Positions 37,409 to 46,292 of a stretch of DNA of 64,000 nucleotides are shown here, piece after piece (positions within the stretch are counted from its first letter, which is position 1; every line of letters begins with the position of its first letter). The translations under genes and the position numbers were made by a program. This DNA is from Neobittarella massiliensis (ex Bilen et al. 2018) (GTDB lineage: Bacteria > Bacillota > Clostridia > Oscillospirales > Ruminococcaceae). The stretch spans positions 248,001-312,000 of the forward strand of contig NZ_OKQO01000004.1 of assembly GCF_900289145.1 (NCBI RefSeq), read 5' to 3'. The notes beneath the pieces are model-generated. The model was not told where the DNA came from. It saw only the letters and a program-made list of their open reading frames with translations, and searched no databases.

Positions 37409-38455
37409 ATGTCGATAAAGAAAAAGCTGCTGGCACCGCTGGCGCTGGTACTGAGCTTGGTGATGGCCGGCTGTACCTTTGGCACCCATTTTGGCACCGT
37501 GGCCACGGTGGGCGACGTAAAGATCACCGACGGTATCTACCTGTATTATCAGTACACCGCCTATGGCGAGGCGCTCAGCGCGGTAGAGGACTCGGAAAAG
37601 AGCCTGTTTAAGCAAAAAGTCGGTGATCAGACCGCTTCTGAGTACATTGTGGACCGCACCAAGACCCACTGCGCCTCCTACGCGGCAGTCGAGCAGCTGT
37701 TTGCAGAAAAGGGGCTGGAGCTCACCGACAGCGATCGCGATTACGTCGATGCCGCTGTGGCCCAGAACTGGCCCTCAGGTCAAAAAGTGATGGAGAAAAA
37801 CGGCGTGAGCGAAGCCACGTATAAGCTCATCGTAGAAAATGCCGTCAAGTCCACCAAGCTGTTTAATGCCCTGTACGGCGAGGGCGGTGAAAAGGCAGTG
37901 ACCGACGAGGAACTGCTCACCTACACCAGAGAAAATTATATGCGCATCCGCTATTTTGAGATCCCAAAACTCGACAGCAACAGCGCCTCCATTAGTAAAG
38001 ACGGCGTAAACCAGATGTTGGGGTACGCTCAGCAGGGCGTGACCGATGCCAATGGCGGCAAGGACTTTGCCCAGGTGGCCAGCGACGTGATGGCCCAGTG
38101 CCTGCCGGTAGGCGGCTACACCGTGAGCGAGGGGGCCGACTATATCGGCGCCACCTATGTCTCTTACAGCGAGGACGGCACCAACTTCCCGCTGGCGTAC
38201 GTGAAAGCCATGAAAGACACGGCGGTGGGCAGCTACGGCTACTACGAAGGGGCCCAGTACATCTACGTATTTCAGCGGGTAGAGGTCGACAGCGACCCCG
38301 AGGCGTATGCCAGCTACAAGACCAGCCTGTTAGCGGCAATGAAGCAGCCCGAGTATGAGACGCTGGTACAGGAAAAACAGGACAGTCTGGAAGTAAAGAT
38401 CAGCGAAGAGGCTCTGAAAAAGTACACCCCTAAAAAGGTGAAGTACGAGAAGTAG
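37409..38455 (+). CDS. SurA/PrsA-like foldase lipoprotein
   Basis: 348 residues. The signal peptide ends in the lipobox VMAGC, so it is an anchored extracellular lipoprotein. Residues about 30-190 resemble the SurA-type N-terminal chaperone region of PrsA/trigger-factor-like foldases. The remaining part spans where a parvulin domain would lie, but a clear parvulin motif set is not evident. Position after mfd fits prsA-like genes in Clostridia. It has its own promoter and a strong terminator. Isomerase activity is uncertain. Confidence 0.75.
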   Translation: MSIKKKLLAPLALVLSLVMAGCTFGTHFGTVATVGDVKITDGIYLYYQYTAYGEALSAVEDSEKSLFKQKVGDQTASEYIVDRTKTHCASYAAVEQLFAEKGLELTDSDRDYVDAAVAQNWPSGQKVMEKNGVSEATYKLIVENAVKSTKLFNALYGEGGEKAVTDEELLTYTRENYMRIRYFEIPKLDSNSASISKDGVNQMLGYAQQGVTDANGGKDFAQVASDVMAQCLPVGGYTVSEGADYIGATYVSYSEDGTNFPLAYVKAMKDTAVGSYGYYEGAQYIYVFQRVEVDSDPEAYASYKTSLLAAMKQPEYETLVQEKQDSLEVKISEEALKKYTPKKVKYEK

Positions 38456-38482
38456 CCTGCCATTGACAAAACTATACGGCGC

Positions 38483-38520
38483 AAAAGAAAAAACGGATGC
38501 ACCGCTCCGTTTTTTCTTTT
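38483..38520 (+). terminator. Intrinsic terminator of the foldase gene
   Basis: A perfect 15-bp stem AAAAGAAAAAACGGA/TCCGTTTTTTCTTTT around TGCACCGC. Confidence 0.9.
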
Positions 38521-38585
38521 ACCCATTTGCCCATTTATTCGGTACACCGTGCTGGGCAGCGGGTATGATACCTTGGGAGGACACA

Positions 38586-39785
38586 TTGCAAAAAAAAAGC
38601 CATCGCCGCTACAGACACCTATTCGTAAGCCTGCTGGCCCTGCTGCTCTTGACAGCGCTGACCGGCTGTCAGCTGGGAGACAAAGTGGAGGGCCTGCTCG
38701 GGCCTGAGGCCGACCTCATCGTGGCGGGTGAGGATATCGACGCTAAACTAGAGGCCAAATATGGCCGCACCCAACTCAGTGGTGACGAGCAGATCCTCTA
38801 CGACGCACTGTATACCGCCGTCGCCTCGCGGCAGGACGAGGTGCGTATAAAGGGCGATATCACTGCGGAAGAACTGGAACGGGTATACCGCTACTATTTT
38901 TCCGACTCGCCAGAGCACTTTTGGATCGAGGGGTATCGCTATGTGACCCGCACCGAGTCGGGGCGGGTAAAGAAAGTACTGCTGGATTACAGCGGTACCC
39001 GGGGCGAGATCGAGGCCCAGTCCTCGCAGCTACAGCAAAAACTGGAAGAGCTCGACAGTCAGATGCAGGGACAGCCGGGTGATTTTGAAAGAAGCGTGTT
39101 CGTCAGCGACTATCTGTCAGCCACACTGCAGTACGATACCGAACAGGCCGCTGGTGCCGATGCTTACACCGCCTACGGGGCGCTGGTGCAGGGGCAGGCG
39201 GTATGCCAGGGGTATGCCAAAGCCGCTCAATTGTTGTTTCAGCAGGCGGGCATGGAGTGCCTGTATGTGCGGGGCGAGAGCCGTGGTGAGCGCCACGGCT
39301 GGAATATCGTCAAGCTGGAGGGGGCGTACTATCATCTGGACCCGACTTGGAACGACATTCAGTTCGAGAGCTCTGAGCAGGAACAAGGGGTGCGCAATCA
39401 CACTTATCAAAACATTACCACCGCCGATATTTTGCGCGACCACCAGATCGACGACAGCGAGAACTATCCTCTGCCCGACTGCAGCGAGCAGGCGCTCAAC
39501 TACTATGTGAAAAACGGGTTGCAGGCTGCTGATTTTGAGCAGATCGCCGACCGGGCCGCCGAGGTTGCGGCCCAAAACATCGCCGCCGGCGAGGATTACC
39601 TGGAGCTGCGTTTTGGCAGTAAAGAGCAGGCTTTGGAGCTGGTGGAGTCGCGCAACGCCATGGGTCGGCTGCTGGGTGATATCAACTACCGGCTAAACGA
39701 CGTACAGCTGAGCTACGCTTACTCGTACTATCTCAACGAGGAGCAGTCCACGGTGCAGATCTACTTTCAGCGGGCCGAGAGTTGA
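38586..39785 (+). CDS. Transglutaminase-like-domain lipoprotein
   Basis: 399 residues. TTG 38586 is chosen because GGGAGG lies 8 bp upstream and it gives a clean lipoprotein signal (KKSHRRYRHLF... LTALTGC). An upstream in-frame ATG at 38463 would put 41 extra residues before the signal and has no site. The transglutaminase-like core (about 130-260) has the Cys of QGQAVCQGYAKAAQLLF, the His of ERHGWNIVKLEG and Asp in YYHLDPTWND, the Cys-His-Asp triad. Extracellular peptide or protein remodelling is inferred. Confidence 0.85.
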   Translation: MQKKSHRRYRHLFVSLLALLLLTALTGCQLGDKVEGLLGPEADLIVAGEDIDAKLEAKYGRTQLSGDEQILYDALYTAVASRQDEVRIKGDITAEELERVYRYYFSDSPEHFWIEGYRYVTRTESGRVKKVLLDYSGTRGEIEAQSSQLQQKLEELDSQMQGQPGDFERSVFVSDYLSATLQYDTEQAAGADAYTAYGALVQGQAVCQGYAKAAQLLFQQAGMECLYVRGESRGERHGWNIVKLEGAYYHLDPTWNDIQFESSEQEQGVRNHTYQNITTADILRDHQIDDSENYPLPDCSEQALNYYVKNGLQAADFEQIADRAAEVAAQNIAAGEDYLELRFGSKEQALELVESRNAMGRLLGDINYRLNDVQLSYAYSYYLNEEQSTVQIYFQRAES

Positions 39786-39810
39786 CTGCATACCAGAGGA
39801 GGGGCGGACA

Positions 39811-40155
39811 TTGGCAGTGGATACAGTAAATTTAGAAGAGGGCCGCCCCTTTGTAAAAGAGGCGCTGGAACACATGGAACGCGCACTGGAGCGCTCGAAG
39901 AAGAGCGGCTGTAAAGTGCTCAAATTTATCCACGGCTACGGCTCCAGCGGCAAAGGCGGCAAGATCAAAAAGGCAGTGCGCCAGCGGCTGGGCGAAAAGC
40001 TGGCCGATGGCGAGTTGCAGGCGGTGATCTACGGCGAAAACTTTACCCTGTTCGATGCCGATACCCAGCGCGCGTTGGCCAAATACTATTTTTTGGCCGG
40101 AGACAGCGATATGGGCCGTATGAATTTGGGCATTACTTTCGTGGTATTCAAATGA
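39811..40155 (+). CDS. Small Smr-like domain protein
   Basis: 114 residues. A helical N-terminus is followed by KFIHGYGSSGKGGKIKKAVRQRL, which matches the HGxG(S)GxL(R) core of Smr (MutS2 C-terminal) nuclease-like domains. The family's C-terminal Phe/Gly-rich strand is present as NLGITFVVFK. TTG 39811 has GGAGG upstream. It overlaps the next gene by ATGA. Nuclease activity is unproven for such stand-alone forms. Confidence 0.65.
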   Translation: MAVDTVNLEEGRPFVKEALEHMERALERSKKSGCKVLKFIHGYGSSGKGGKIKKAVRQRLGEKLADGELQAVIYGENFTLFDADTQRALAKYYFLAGDSDMGRMNLGITFVVFK

Positions 40156-40799
40156 ACACCGCTGTGCCTCCTCAAAAAGACTTTGAGCCCGGTTCTGGCA
40201 TAAGCGGTGGATGTGCGATCTTGGTGGCGGGTATACCGGCAGCGGGCAAGACCCGTTTTGCCTGCTGGCTAGGCAGTGCCTGGCAGCTGCCCTGCCTATC
40301 TAAAGATGGCGTAAAAGAGTTGCTCTTCGATCAGTTGGGCTTTGAGAGCAGGCGACAGAAAGTGGCGTTGGGCGCAGCAGCACAGGCAGTCTTGCTCGAT
40401 TTTGCCGCGCGCCAGCTAGAAGCCCAAAACAGCTTTATTTTGGAGAACAACTTTGAAGACAGCTCGATCCAGCCACTGACGCAGCTGCTGGATCGGTATG
40501 GTTGTCGGGCAGTGACGGTGCGTTTTGGCGGCGATATCGAGGTACTGTACCATCGCTTTATTGCCCGCGACAAGTCACCACAGCGCCACCGCGGCCATGT
40601 GGTGAATGCCGTCTACCCCGAAGTAGGACCCCCGCCGCCCTATGTGCCTATGGGATTAGCAGCCTTTACCGCTGGTGTACAGACCCGCGGCTTTGACCGC
40701 TTTGCCGTACGGGGGCCAGTGATCCCGGTCGACTGCACCGATTTTGCTCAGGTGGATTATAAAGAGATCGCCCGGAAAATAAAAGAGGTATTAGGGTAG
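40152..40799 (+). CDS. P-loop kinase of the AAA_33/zeta-toxin-like type
   Basis: 215 residues with Walker A AGIPAAGKT near residue 28, a KDGVKELLFD motif typical of this kinase group, and an Asn/Glu segment (LENNFEDS) where substrate binding occurs. Such proteins phosphorylate small metabolites or sugars; the substrate is unknown. It is translationally coupled to the Smr-like gene by a 4-bp overlap. Confidence 0.7.
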   Translation: MNTAVPPQKDFEPGSGISGGCAILVAGIPAAGKTRFACWLGSAWQLPCLSKDGVKELLFDQLGFESRRQKVALGAAAQAVLLDFAARQLEAQNSFILENNFEDSSIQPLTQLLDRYGCRAVTVRFGGDIEVLYHRFIARDKSPQRHRGHVVNAVYPEVGPPPPYVPMGLAAFTAGVQTRGFDRFAVRGPVIPVDCTDFAQVDYKEIARKIKEVLG

Positions 40800-40846
40800 C
40801 TGCCGGCGCAGATAGAAAGCGCCGGTCGCCACCGAAAATGACTCGT

Positions 40847-40891
40847 AAAAGCCCCCGGCACAGCTTACTTTGCCTGTGCCGGGGGCTTTTA
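40847..40891. terminator. Strong bidirectional terminator
   Basis: A perfect 17-bp stem AAAAGCCCCCGGCACAG/CTGTGCCGGGGGCTTTT between convergent genes. Confidence 0.93.
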
Positions 40892-40933
40892 TTGAGGTGA
40901 GAGATACGGAGTTAGAGCAGATCTGCTCAACTG

Positions 40934-41836
40934 TTAGTCGGGTGACGACACAGTAGGTGTCTCTTTTTGGAGGCCCACTCCAAAGTAGTCCCGCAGTACG
41001 CTGCCGTGCAGGTCGGGCTGATAGTCGCCATTTTCGTCGCAGTAGATCTGTGGTGTGGTCACTGTGCTGGAGCCGGTAACCAACACCTCGCGCAGAGCGG
41101 CCTGTAGATCGGGGATATCGATGGAGGCGATATCGGTCTCGATATTGTCGGCTACCCCGGTAAAGGTATCGGCCAAACGCTCGACTTCGTCGCGGTTAAA
41201 ATAGTGTTCGATATAGGCCTTGATGAGCTGTAGGCGCAGGGTATCTTTTTCCTGCCCCTGCAGATCGCAGTAAGAGAGATACCCCAGGCAGCGGCTGCCG
41301 TCGAGCCGCTGCCGCCCGTAGAGCAGTTTGAACTGCAGCAGACCGCTCTGCTCACTGTAGTGGTAGATGTTTTCGTGTACGTCAAAGTCTACCGGTCCAA
41401 AACTGTCGGCCAGAGCGATCAGCGAGGCATCGGTCAGATCAACATAGTAGTCGGTCTTTAGACCGGTGAGCTGCTGCAGACTCTCGATAAACTGGCCCAC
41501 CCCATTATAGGCATATGCCTGGCGCAGGTCGCCGGTGCGGGTACCGAACTGTACCTTCCACGACAGGGGAATATTGGTCACCAGCAACTGCCCCTGTGCG
41601 GGGGAGATGCGCACCAGCTGGCAGCTCTGGGGCAATCCCCGCCGGTCGGTGCGGTGCAAAAACAGGATATTTACATCGTCGGCAGTATCGGTGTCAGCCG
41701 CTGCCTGCTGGGCGTCAGATGCTGCCGGCTTTTCCTGTTTGGGCATAAACAGCAACCACGACAGTCCAAATACCAGCCCAATAGCGGCCAGGCTTAGGAA
41801 GAAACTCTTCCAAAAGGTCTTTTGTTCCGGGCGCAT
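40934..41836 (-). CDS. LytR-CpsA-Psr (LCP)-like membrane protein, divergent
   Basis: 300 residues. One N-terminal membrane helix (about 12-32) and an extracellular domain whose order matches LCP glycopolymer transferases: an R-x-L-P...SCQLVRISP start, a QAYAYNGVGQFIESLQQLTGL helix, YYVDLTD, a LADSFGPVDFDV segment and a LDGSRCLGYLSYCD segment. In active LCP enzymes the last reads like LdGeqALaYvRxR; here the arginines are missing (YLSYCD). The Asp-Thr-containing first motif is also altered. It is either a degenerate LCP or a distant relative with another role. Single gene. Confidence 0.6.
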   Translation of the reverse strand: MRPEQKTFWKSFFLSLAAIGLVFGLSWLLFMPKQEKPAASDAQQAAADTDTADDVNILFLHRTDRRGLPQSCQLVRISPAQGQLLVTNIPLSWKVQFGTRTGDLRQAYAYNGVGQFIESLQQLTGLKTDYYVDLTDASLIALADSFGPVDFDVHENIYHYSEQSGLLQFKLLYGRQRLDGSRCLGYLSYCDLQGQEKDTLRLQLIKAYIEHYFNRDEVERLADTFTGVADNIETDIASIDIPDLQAALREVLVTGSSTVTTPQIYCDENGDYQPDLHGSVLRDYFGVGLQKETPTVSSPD

Positions 41837-42048
41837 GGGCGCACCTCCCCTCGTCCGGTAGTATGGGACAAAATGGGCCGTATCATGCGGGCAAACAAAA
41901 GTAGAGACAGCGGCTGGCGCCTACTGGTCGGGGGCGCCGGCCCGGTGAGAGCGCCATCCTATCAGCACTCGGCGACATAGGGGATCGCTGGGGTGATAGT
42001 ATTTTGTCACTTTGTGGCGCTCATGGTCAAAATGGGGCTGCTGACAGC

Positions 42049-42077
42049 TGGACAAGCTGGCCCCGGTATGGTATATT
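42049..42077 (+). promoter_or_regulatory. Promoter of the lysine-riboswitch operon
   Basis: TGGACA (42049-42054), 17-bp spacer, TATATT (42072-42077). It is placed so that transcription would start about 10 bases before the riboswitch. Confidence 0.7.
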
Positions 42078-42090
42078 TGTACCAGAAAAG

Positions 42091-42251
42091 TTGGTAGAGG
42101 CGCAGTGCGGATGAGTACCGCGGCACAGGGGGCACCCGGTGACGCCGCGGAAAAGGCCAAATTGCCGAAACTGGCTGCCGGGCGCGGCAGATCAGTTGGG
42201 CGCAGGGAAAACATCTCTGTGACTCCTGTTTTTTAACAGAGGCGCTATCGG
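42091..42251 (+). ncRNA. Lysine riboswitch (L-box)
   Basis: The leader carries the L-box landmarks in order. P1 left arm GGTAG with AGAGGCGC (42093-42103), AGTA (42114-42117), AAAGG...ATTGCCGAA (42152-42169), GTTGGGCGC (about 42195-42203), GACT before the CTGTT...AACAG stem (42221-42238), and the closing AGGCGCTATC (42240-42249). CTATC pairs with GGTAG to form P1. A terminator follows at 42284-42314. The downstream gene is an APC-type amino-acid permease, a usual L-box target. Lysine binding is expected to promote termination. Confidence 0.85.
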
Positions 42252-42283
42252 TGAAAACGGCTATATGCCCGCAGGGCCTATGG

Positions 42284-42314
42284 AAAAGTTGCATCGGTGG
42301 GGTGCAGCTTTTTT
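42284..42314 (+). terminator. Riboswitch-controlled terminator
   Basis: AAAAGTTGCA with TGCAGCTTTT (10 bp, one G-U) followed by TTTT, between the L-box and the permease. A further GGCGCG-CATC-CGCGCC hairpin lies at about 42345-42361. Confidence 0.75.
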
Positions 42315-42383
42315 ATTTTGCCGTGTAGGCAAAAAGAGGAGTAGCGGCGCGCATCCGCGCCGGGAGAAAGGATGTTTTTTCTT

Positions 42384-43799
42384 ATGGCAAACACACAGGA
42401 TACCCACTTAAAGGAACTGCAGTCTGAAAAGACCGAGTTCAAGCGCGAAGTGGGGCTGTTCGGCGGCGTATCGGTGCTGGGCGGTATCATGATCGGCTCG
42501 GGTATCTTCTACCTGGGCAGCTACGTGCTGATGCGCGCGGGCATGAGTCAGGGTCTGGCTCTGATCGTGTGGGTGATCGGCGGCCTGGTGATCCTGGCCT
42601 CGGGCATCTGCTACGCCGAGCTGGGGGCTATGATGCCCAAAGCCGGCGGCGGCTATGTGTACCTGCGCGAGGCATACGGTGAGCGCACCGCTTTTATGAG
42701 CGGTTTTTCAAACTTCATATTGGGCTCTTCGGGCTCGATCGCCGGGCTGGCCATTGCCTTTCCCGAGGCCATATCCAGCCTGGTGCCCATCAGTGCGCTG
42801 GGCTGTAAGGTCATCGCCATCGGTATGATCCTCTTGCTCACGGTGATCAATGTGTTCGGTATCAAGATGGGCAGCATTATCCAGAATATCTTTATGGTGC
42901 TCAAGCTGCTGCCCATTGCGGCCATCATTCTCTGCGGTCTGTTTATGGGCAAGCAGACCCCCAATTTAAGCCCCATGCCCGCTTCTAATCCCAGCGTATT
43001 CCAGCTCTGCGGCATGATCGCCTTTGGTGTAGTGGCTACACTGTGGGCCTACGAGGGCTGGACCAACCTGAACACCATCAGCGAGGAGATCAAAAATCCC
43101 CGCCGCAATCTGCCGCTGGCTATCATCATCTCCATCTGCGGCGTCATGGTGGTCTACGTACTGTTTAACCTGGCTATCTACCGCACCGTCCCCTACGCCA
43201 CCATCGAGACGATGCTGGCCAACGGCGACTTTTTTCTGGGCACCCAGGCCGCCAAAGAGCTGTTTGGCAATCTGGGCATGATCGTGGTGGGCTCAGCTAT
43301 GGTGGTGGCCATCTTCAGTGCCCTCAACGGCTGTGTGATGGTGTTCCCCCGCTCCTACTACGCTATGGCCAAAGACGGCGCTTTCTTTAAGAGCGTGGGC
43401 AAGCTGCACCCCAAGTACAAAACGCCGGTCAACGCCCAGATCGCCTCGGCCATCGTGTCTATTGCTCTGGTGATGGCCCGCGACCTCAATCAGCTGACCA
43501 GCCTGGTGGCTTTCAGCGGCATGCTGTTTAACACGCTCATCTTCTATGCAGTCATTCGGCTGCGCAAAAAATACCCCCATATGGAGCGGCCGTACAAGGT
43601 GTGGGGCTATCCGGTGCTGGTGATCGTCACCATCCTCATCACCATTGGCCTGCTTATCAACACCCTGATCGAGGACCCGGTCACTTCCCTGATTGGTCTG
43701 GCAGTGCCGGCAGCCGGCCTTGTCATCTACGAACTGGTATTTAAAAAGAGCCGCCAGGCAGTGCTGGCTGCTCAAAATGCCGAGAAGGAGGATAACTAA
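42384..43799 (+). CDS. APC-family amino-acid permease, probably lysine-related
   Basis: 471 residues with about twelve membrane helices. The first APC motif is GGVSVLGGIMIGSGIFYLGSY; the second region has AELGAMMPKAGGGYVYLREAYGE. The protein resembles LAT/APC amino-acid transporters and exchangers. ATG 42384 fits better than ATG 42372, which lies inside the AGAAAGGA ribosome-binding site. The lysine riboswitch upstream makes lysine or a lysine derivative the likely substrate. It is followed by an amidohydrolase after 1 bp, so the pair may import and process a lysine-containing compound. Confidence 0.88.
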   Translation: MANTQDTHLKELQSEKTEFKREVGLFGGVSVLGGIMIGSGIFYLGSYVLMRAGMSQGLALIVWVIGGLVILASGICYAELGAMMPKAGGGYVYLREAYGERTAFMSGFSNFILGSSGSIAGLAIAFPEAISSLVPISALGCKVIAIGMILLLTVINVFGIKMGSIIQNIFMVLKLLPIAAIILCGLFMGKQTPNLSPMPASNPSVFQLCGMIAFGVVATLWAYEGWTNLNTISEEIKNPRRNLPLAIIISICGVMVVYVLFNLAIYRTVPYATIETMLANGDFFLGTQAAKELFGNLGMIVVGSAMVVAIFSALNGCVMVFPRSYYAMAKDGAFFKSVGKLHPKYKTPVNAQIASAIVSIALVMARDLNQLTSLVAFSGMLFNTLIFYAVIRLRKKYPHMERPYKVWGYPVLVIVTILITIGLLINTLIEDPVTSLIGLAVPAAGLVIYELVFKKSRQAVLAAQNAEKEDN

Positions 43800-43800
43800 C

Positions 43801-45414
43801 ATGGGCAGACTCATCACCAACGCCAAAGTATATGTAGAGCGCGAAAAATTTGCACAGGCGGTGTATATGGAGGACGGTGTCATCAAGGCAGTGGGCACCA
43901 ACGAAGAGGTGCTGGCCGTAGCCCCGGCCGGTACGCCCCAATACGACGCCGGCGGCCGCACCGTGGTGCCCGGTTTTAACGACAGCCACATGCATCTGTA
44001 CTTTGTGGGCGAGAACTTAGAATCTATCGATCTGCACGGCGTCACCTCGATGGCCGAGGCCAAGCAGATCGCGCGCGACTTTATCGCCCGCACCAAGCCC
44101 GCGCCCGGCACTGTGCTGCACGGAACCGGCTGGAACCAGGATTACTTTACCGATGAGCCCCGCATGATGGACCGGCACGACCTGGATGAGATCACTACGG
44201 AATATCCCCTCATTTTAGAGCGGGCCTGTGGTCATGCCCTCACGGCCAACTCGCTGGCCATCCAACTGGCCGGGGTCACCAAAGATACCCCGCAGCCCGA
44301 AGGGGCCCAGTTCGATGTGGATGAAAACGGCGAGCCCAACGGCATCTTTCGTGAGACAGCGGCCAATTTGGTGATGTGCCTGCGCCGCGACCCCACGGTA
44401 GAGGAGATCGAGCACACCCTGCACACCGCTATGGAGCATGCCGCCGAGTGGGGCATCACCTCGGTGCAGACCATGGATGTGCGGCCCGGTGCCTATAGAG
44501 ATATGCTGCAGGCCTATCACAACATCCAGTCGACCCACCCCACATTGCGGGTCTATCACCAGTGTAATTTTATGGCCCCCGACGAGTACCGGGAGTTTTT
44601 AGAGCAGGGCTATATTACCGGCAGCGGCGACGCCTTTAATAAGATCGGGCCGCTGAAGCTGTTTGTAGATGGCTCGCTGGGCGCCCGCACTGCGCTGATG
44701 CGCGCACCGTACGCCGATGACCCGTCGACTACCGGTATCCAAACGCTCACCCAGCAACAGACCGACGAGCTGGTTCAGATAGCCGATGCCGCCGGCTGTC
44801 AGGTGGCGGTGCATGCGATCGGCGATGCAGCCATCGAGCAGGTGCTTAACAGTTACGATACGGTCTGCGGGGATGGGGAGAACCCCCATCGGCACGGCAT
44901 CGTCCACTGCCAGATCACCGATCGGGCGCTGGTAGAGCGCTTTACCCAAAACGATATTTTGGCTTATATCCAACCCATCTTTTTACACTACGACATGACG
45001 GTGTTAGAGAGCCGGGCGGGCAAAGAATTGGCCGCGACCAGCTATGCTTTTGCCACCATGAACCGGTTGGGCATCCACAACAGTTTCGGTACCGATTCGC
45101 CGGTGGAAGACCTGAATACCATGCACAACATCTACTGTGCAGTGACCAGAAAAAATCTGGCCGGCACCCCGAGCGGCGGTTTTTATCCCGATGAGTGTGT
45201 AGACGTGTACGATGCGGTGGATGCCTACACGGCAGCCAGCGCTTACGCCAGTTTCGAAGAGGATGTGAAGGGCCGCATCAGGCCCGGGTACTATGCCGAT
45301 CTGGCAGTGCTCAGCGAGGATATCTTCACCATCGACCCCGAGCGCATCAAAGATGTAAAAGTCGACGCCACGATATTGGCCGGTGAGTTCGTCTATCAGC
45401 GAAAAGATGTCTGA
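43801..45414 (+). CDS. YtcJ-like metal-dependent amidohydrolase
   Basis: 537 residues, Amidohydro_3 type. An N-terminal beta-sandwich strand region (GRLITNAKVYVE, DGVIKAVG) precedes the HxH metal motif in PGFNDSHMHLYF. The TIM barrel has AVHAIGDAAI, HCQITD and FGTDSPVEDLN (the last Asp ligand), and the C-terminal GRIRPGYYADLAVL is typical. It hydrolyses an amide or cyclic amide C-N bond. ATG 43801 has AAGGAGG 9 bp upstream; an in-frame upstream start lies inside the permease gene. It is under lysine riboswitch control through the shared transcript, so the substrate may be lysine-derived (inference). Confidence 0.88.
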   Translation: MGRLITNAKVYVEREKFAQAVYMEDGVIKAVGTNEEVLAVAPAGTPQYDAGGRTVVPGFNDSHMHLYFVGENLESIDLHGVTSMAEAKQIARDFIARTKPAPGTVLHGTGWNQDYFTDEPRMMDRHDLDEITTEYPLILERACGHALTANSLAIQLAGVTKDTPQPEGAQFDVDENGEPNGIFRETAANLVMCLRRDPTVEEIEHTLHTAMEHAAEWGITSVQTMDVRPGAYRDMLQAYHNIQSTHPTLRVYHQCNFMAPDEYREFLEQGYITGSGDAFNKIGPLKLFVDGSLGARTALMRAPYADDPSTTGIQTLTQQQTDELVQIADAAGCQVAVHAIGDAAIEQVLNSYDTVCGDGENPHRHGIVHCQITDRALVERFTQNDILAYIQPIFLHYDMTVLESRAGKELAATSYAFATMNRLGIHNSFGTDSPVEDLNTMHNIYCAVTRKNLAGTPSGGFYPDECVDVYDAVDAYTAASAYASFEEDVKGRIRPGYYADLAVLSEDIFTIDPERIKDVKVDATILAGEFVYQRKDV

Positions 45415-45425
45415 TCGGCTCTATA

Positions 45426-45476
45426 AATAGAAAGAGGGACGGGACCTATGGCGGTCCCGCCCCTCTTTCTATTTAT
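45426..45476. terminator. Bidirectional intrinsic terminator
   Basis: AAATAGAAAGAGGG and CCCTCTTTCTATTT enclose an inner GGGAC/GTCCC hairpin, between convergent genes. Confidence 0.92.
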
Positions 45477-45488
45477 AGTCTATTCTAT

Positions 45489-46067
45489 CTACAGCAGCGG
45501 CGATAGCAGGTGGATGAGAAGTAGCGCTGCCAGCGGTACTGCTGTACCACCGGCCAGTTGGGCCGATGTATGCCGCCCGGTGTGCAGACTGGCCCACCAC
45601 ACCAAAACCAAGAGCACCGCCCCCGGAAGCAGCGCCGGCACTCCAAAGTAGCAGAGCAGTGCCACGGGCCCAGCGGCACCACAGGCATGGCCGCTGGCCT
45701 TTTTACCGATGAGCTTGTTGACCGCCAGTAATAGTAACCCAGAGAGCAGATACTCAGTATACACGATCCACATAGCCCGGGTACCGCGCAGCAGTGCGTT
45801 GCCCGCACACCCCAGCAGATAGCCGATAACGGCGAACACCATAGCTAAGCTGCGCTGACCCTCCCGTCCGCGGTCGCGAAAACCGGGAATATATCGCTGC
45901 AGGGGGTAGGCCAGCAGCGGCAGCACCGTCAAGCACAAAAGCCCCCACTGCAGTGGAGGGGCTCCTCCTATCAGCTCGGGCCGGCAGCAATACAAAACGC
46001 CCAGCATACAGCCGGCCAAAATAGGGGCTGCAGTAGCGACGCGTATCCATCGAGAAAGTTTGTCCAC
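45489..46067 (-). CDS. PAP2-like membrane protein
   Basis: 192 residues, about six membrane helices. Motifs resembling the PAP2 phosphatase core are KASGHACG (usual xPSGHxxG) and SLHTGRHTSAQLAGG (usual SRxxxGxHxxxDVxAG). The two histidines and glycines are kept; the proline and final Asp are not. It could be a lipid phosphatase relative with altered chemistry. GTG 46067 follows AGGAGGT. Single gene. Confidence 0.65.
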   Translation of the reverse strand: MDKLSRWIRVATAAPILAGCMLGVLYCCRPELIGGAPPLQWGLLCLTVLPLLAYPLQRYIPGFRDRGREGQRSLAMVFAVIGYLLGCAGNALLRGTRAMWIVYTEYLLSGLLLLAVNKLIGKKASGHACGAAGPVALLCYFGVPALLPGAVLLVLVWWASLHTGRHTSAQLAGGTAVPLAALLLIHLLSPLL

Positions 46068-46217
46068 AGCACTTTACCTCCTGCTCTGGTATAGGGCGGT
46101 CATATTCAGTAAGGGCCCGCTCTCTATAAATACCAGTATACACCAATTTGCCCACAGACAACAAAAAAGCGTTTTCCTGGGCCTTATCTGCAAGTCAAGA
46201 TAAGAAGATAGATAAAC

Positions 46218-46256
46218 AAAAAAAGAGAGGCAAACGCCATCAGCGCTCGTCTCTCA
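46218..46256 (-). terminator. Intrinsic terminator of the trpB-like gene
   Basis: On the minus strand AGAGACGAGCGC and GCGTTTGCCTCTCT pair around TGATG, followed by TTTTTTT. Confidence 0.85.
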
Positions 46257-46292
46257 GCAGTGTGAAAATAAAGAGAAGGAAAAAGGGGAGGT

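Noticed and set aside
42111-42236. 41-codon ORF (MSTAAQGAPGDAAEKAK...)
   Set aside because: It lies entirely inside the lysine riboswitch and is explained by RNA structure.
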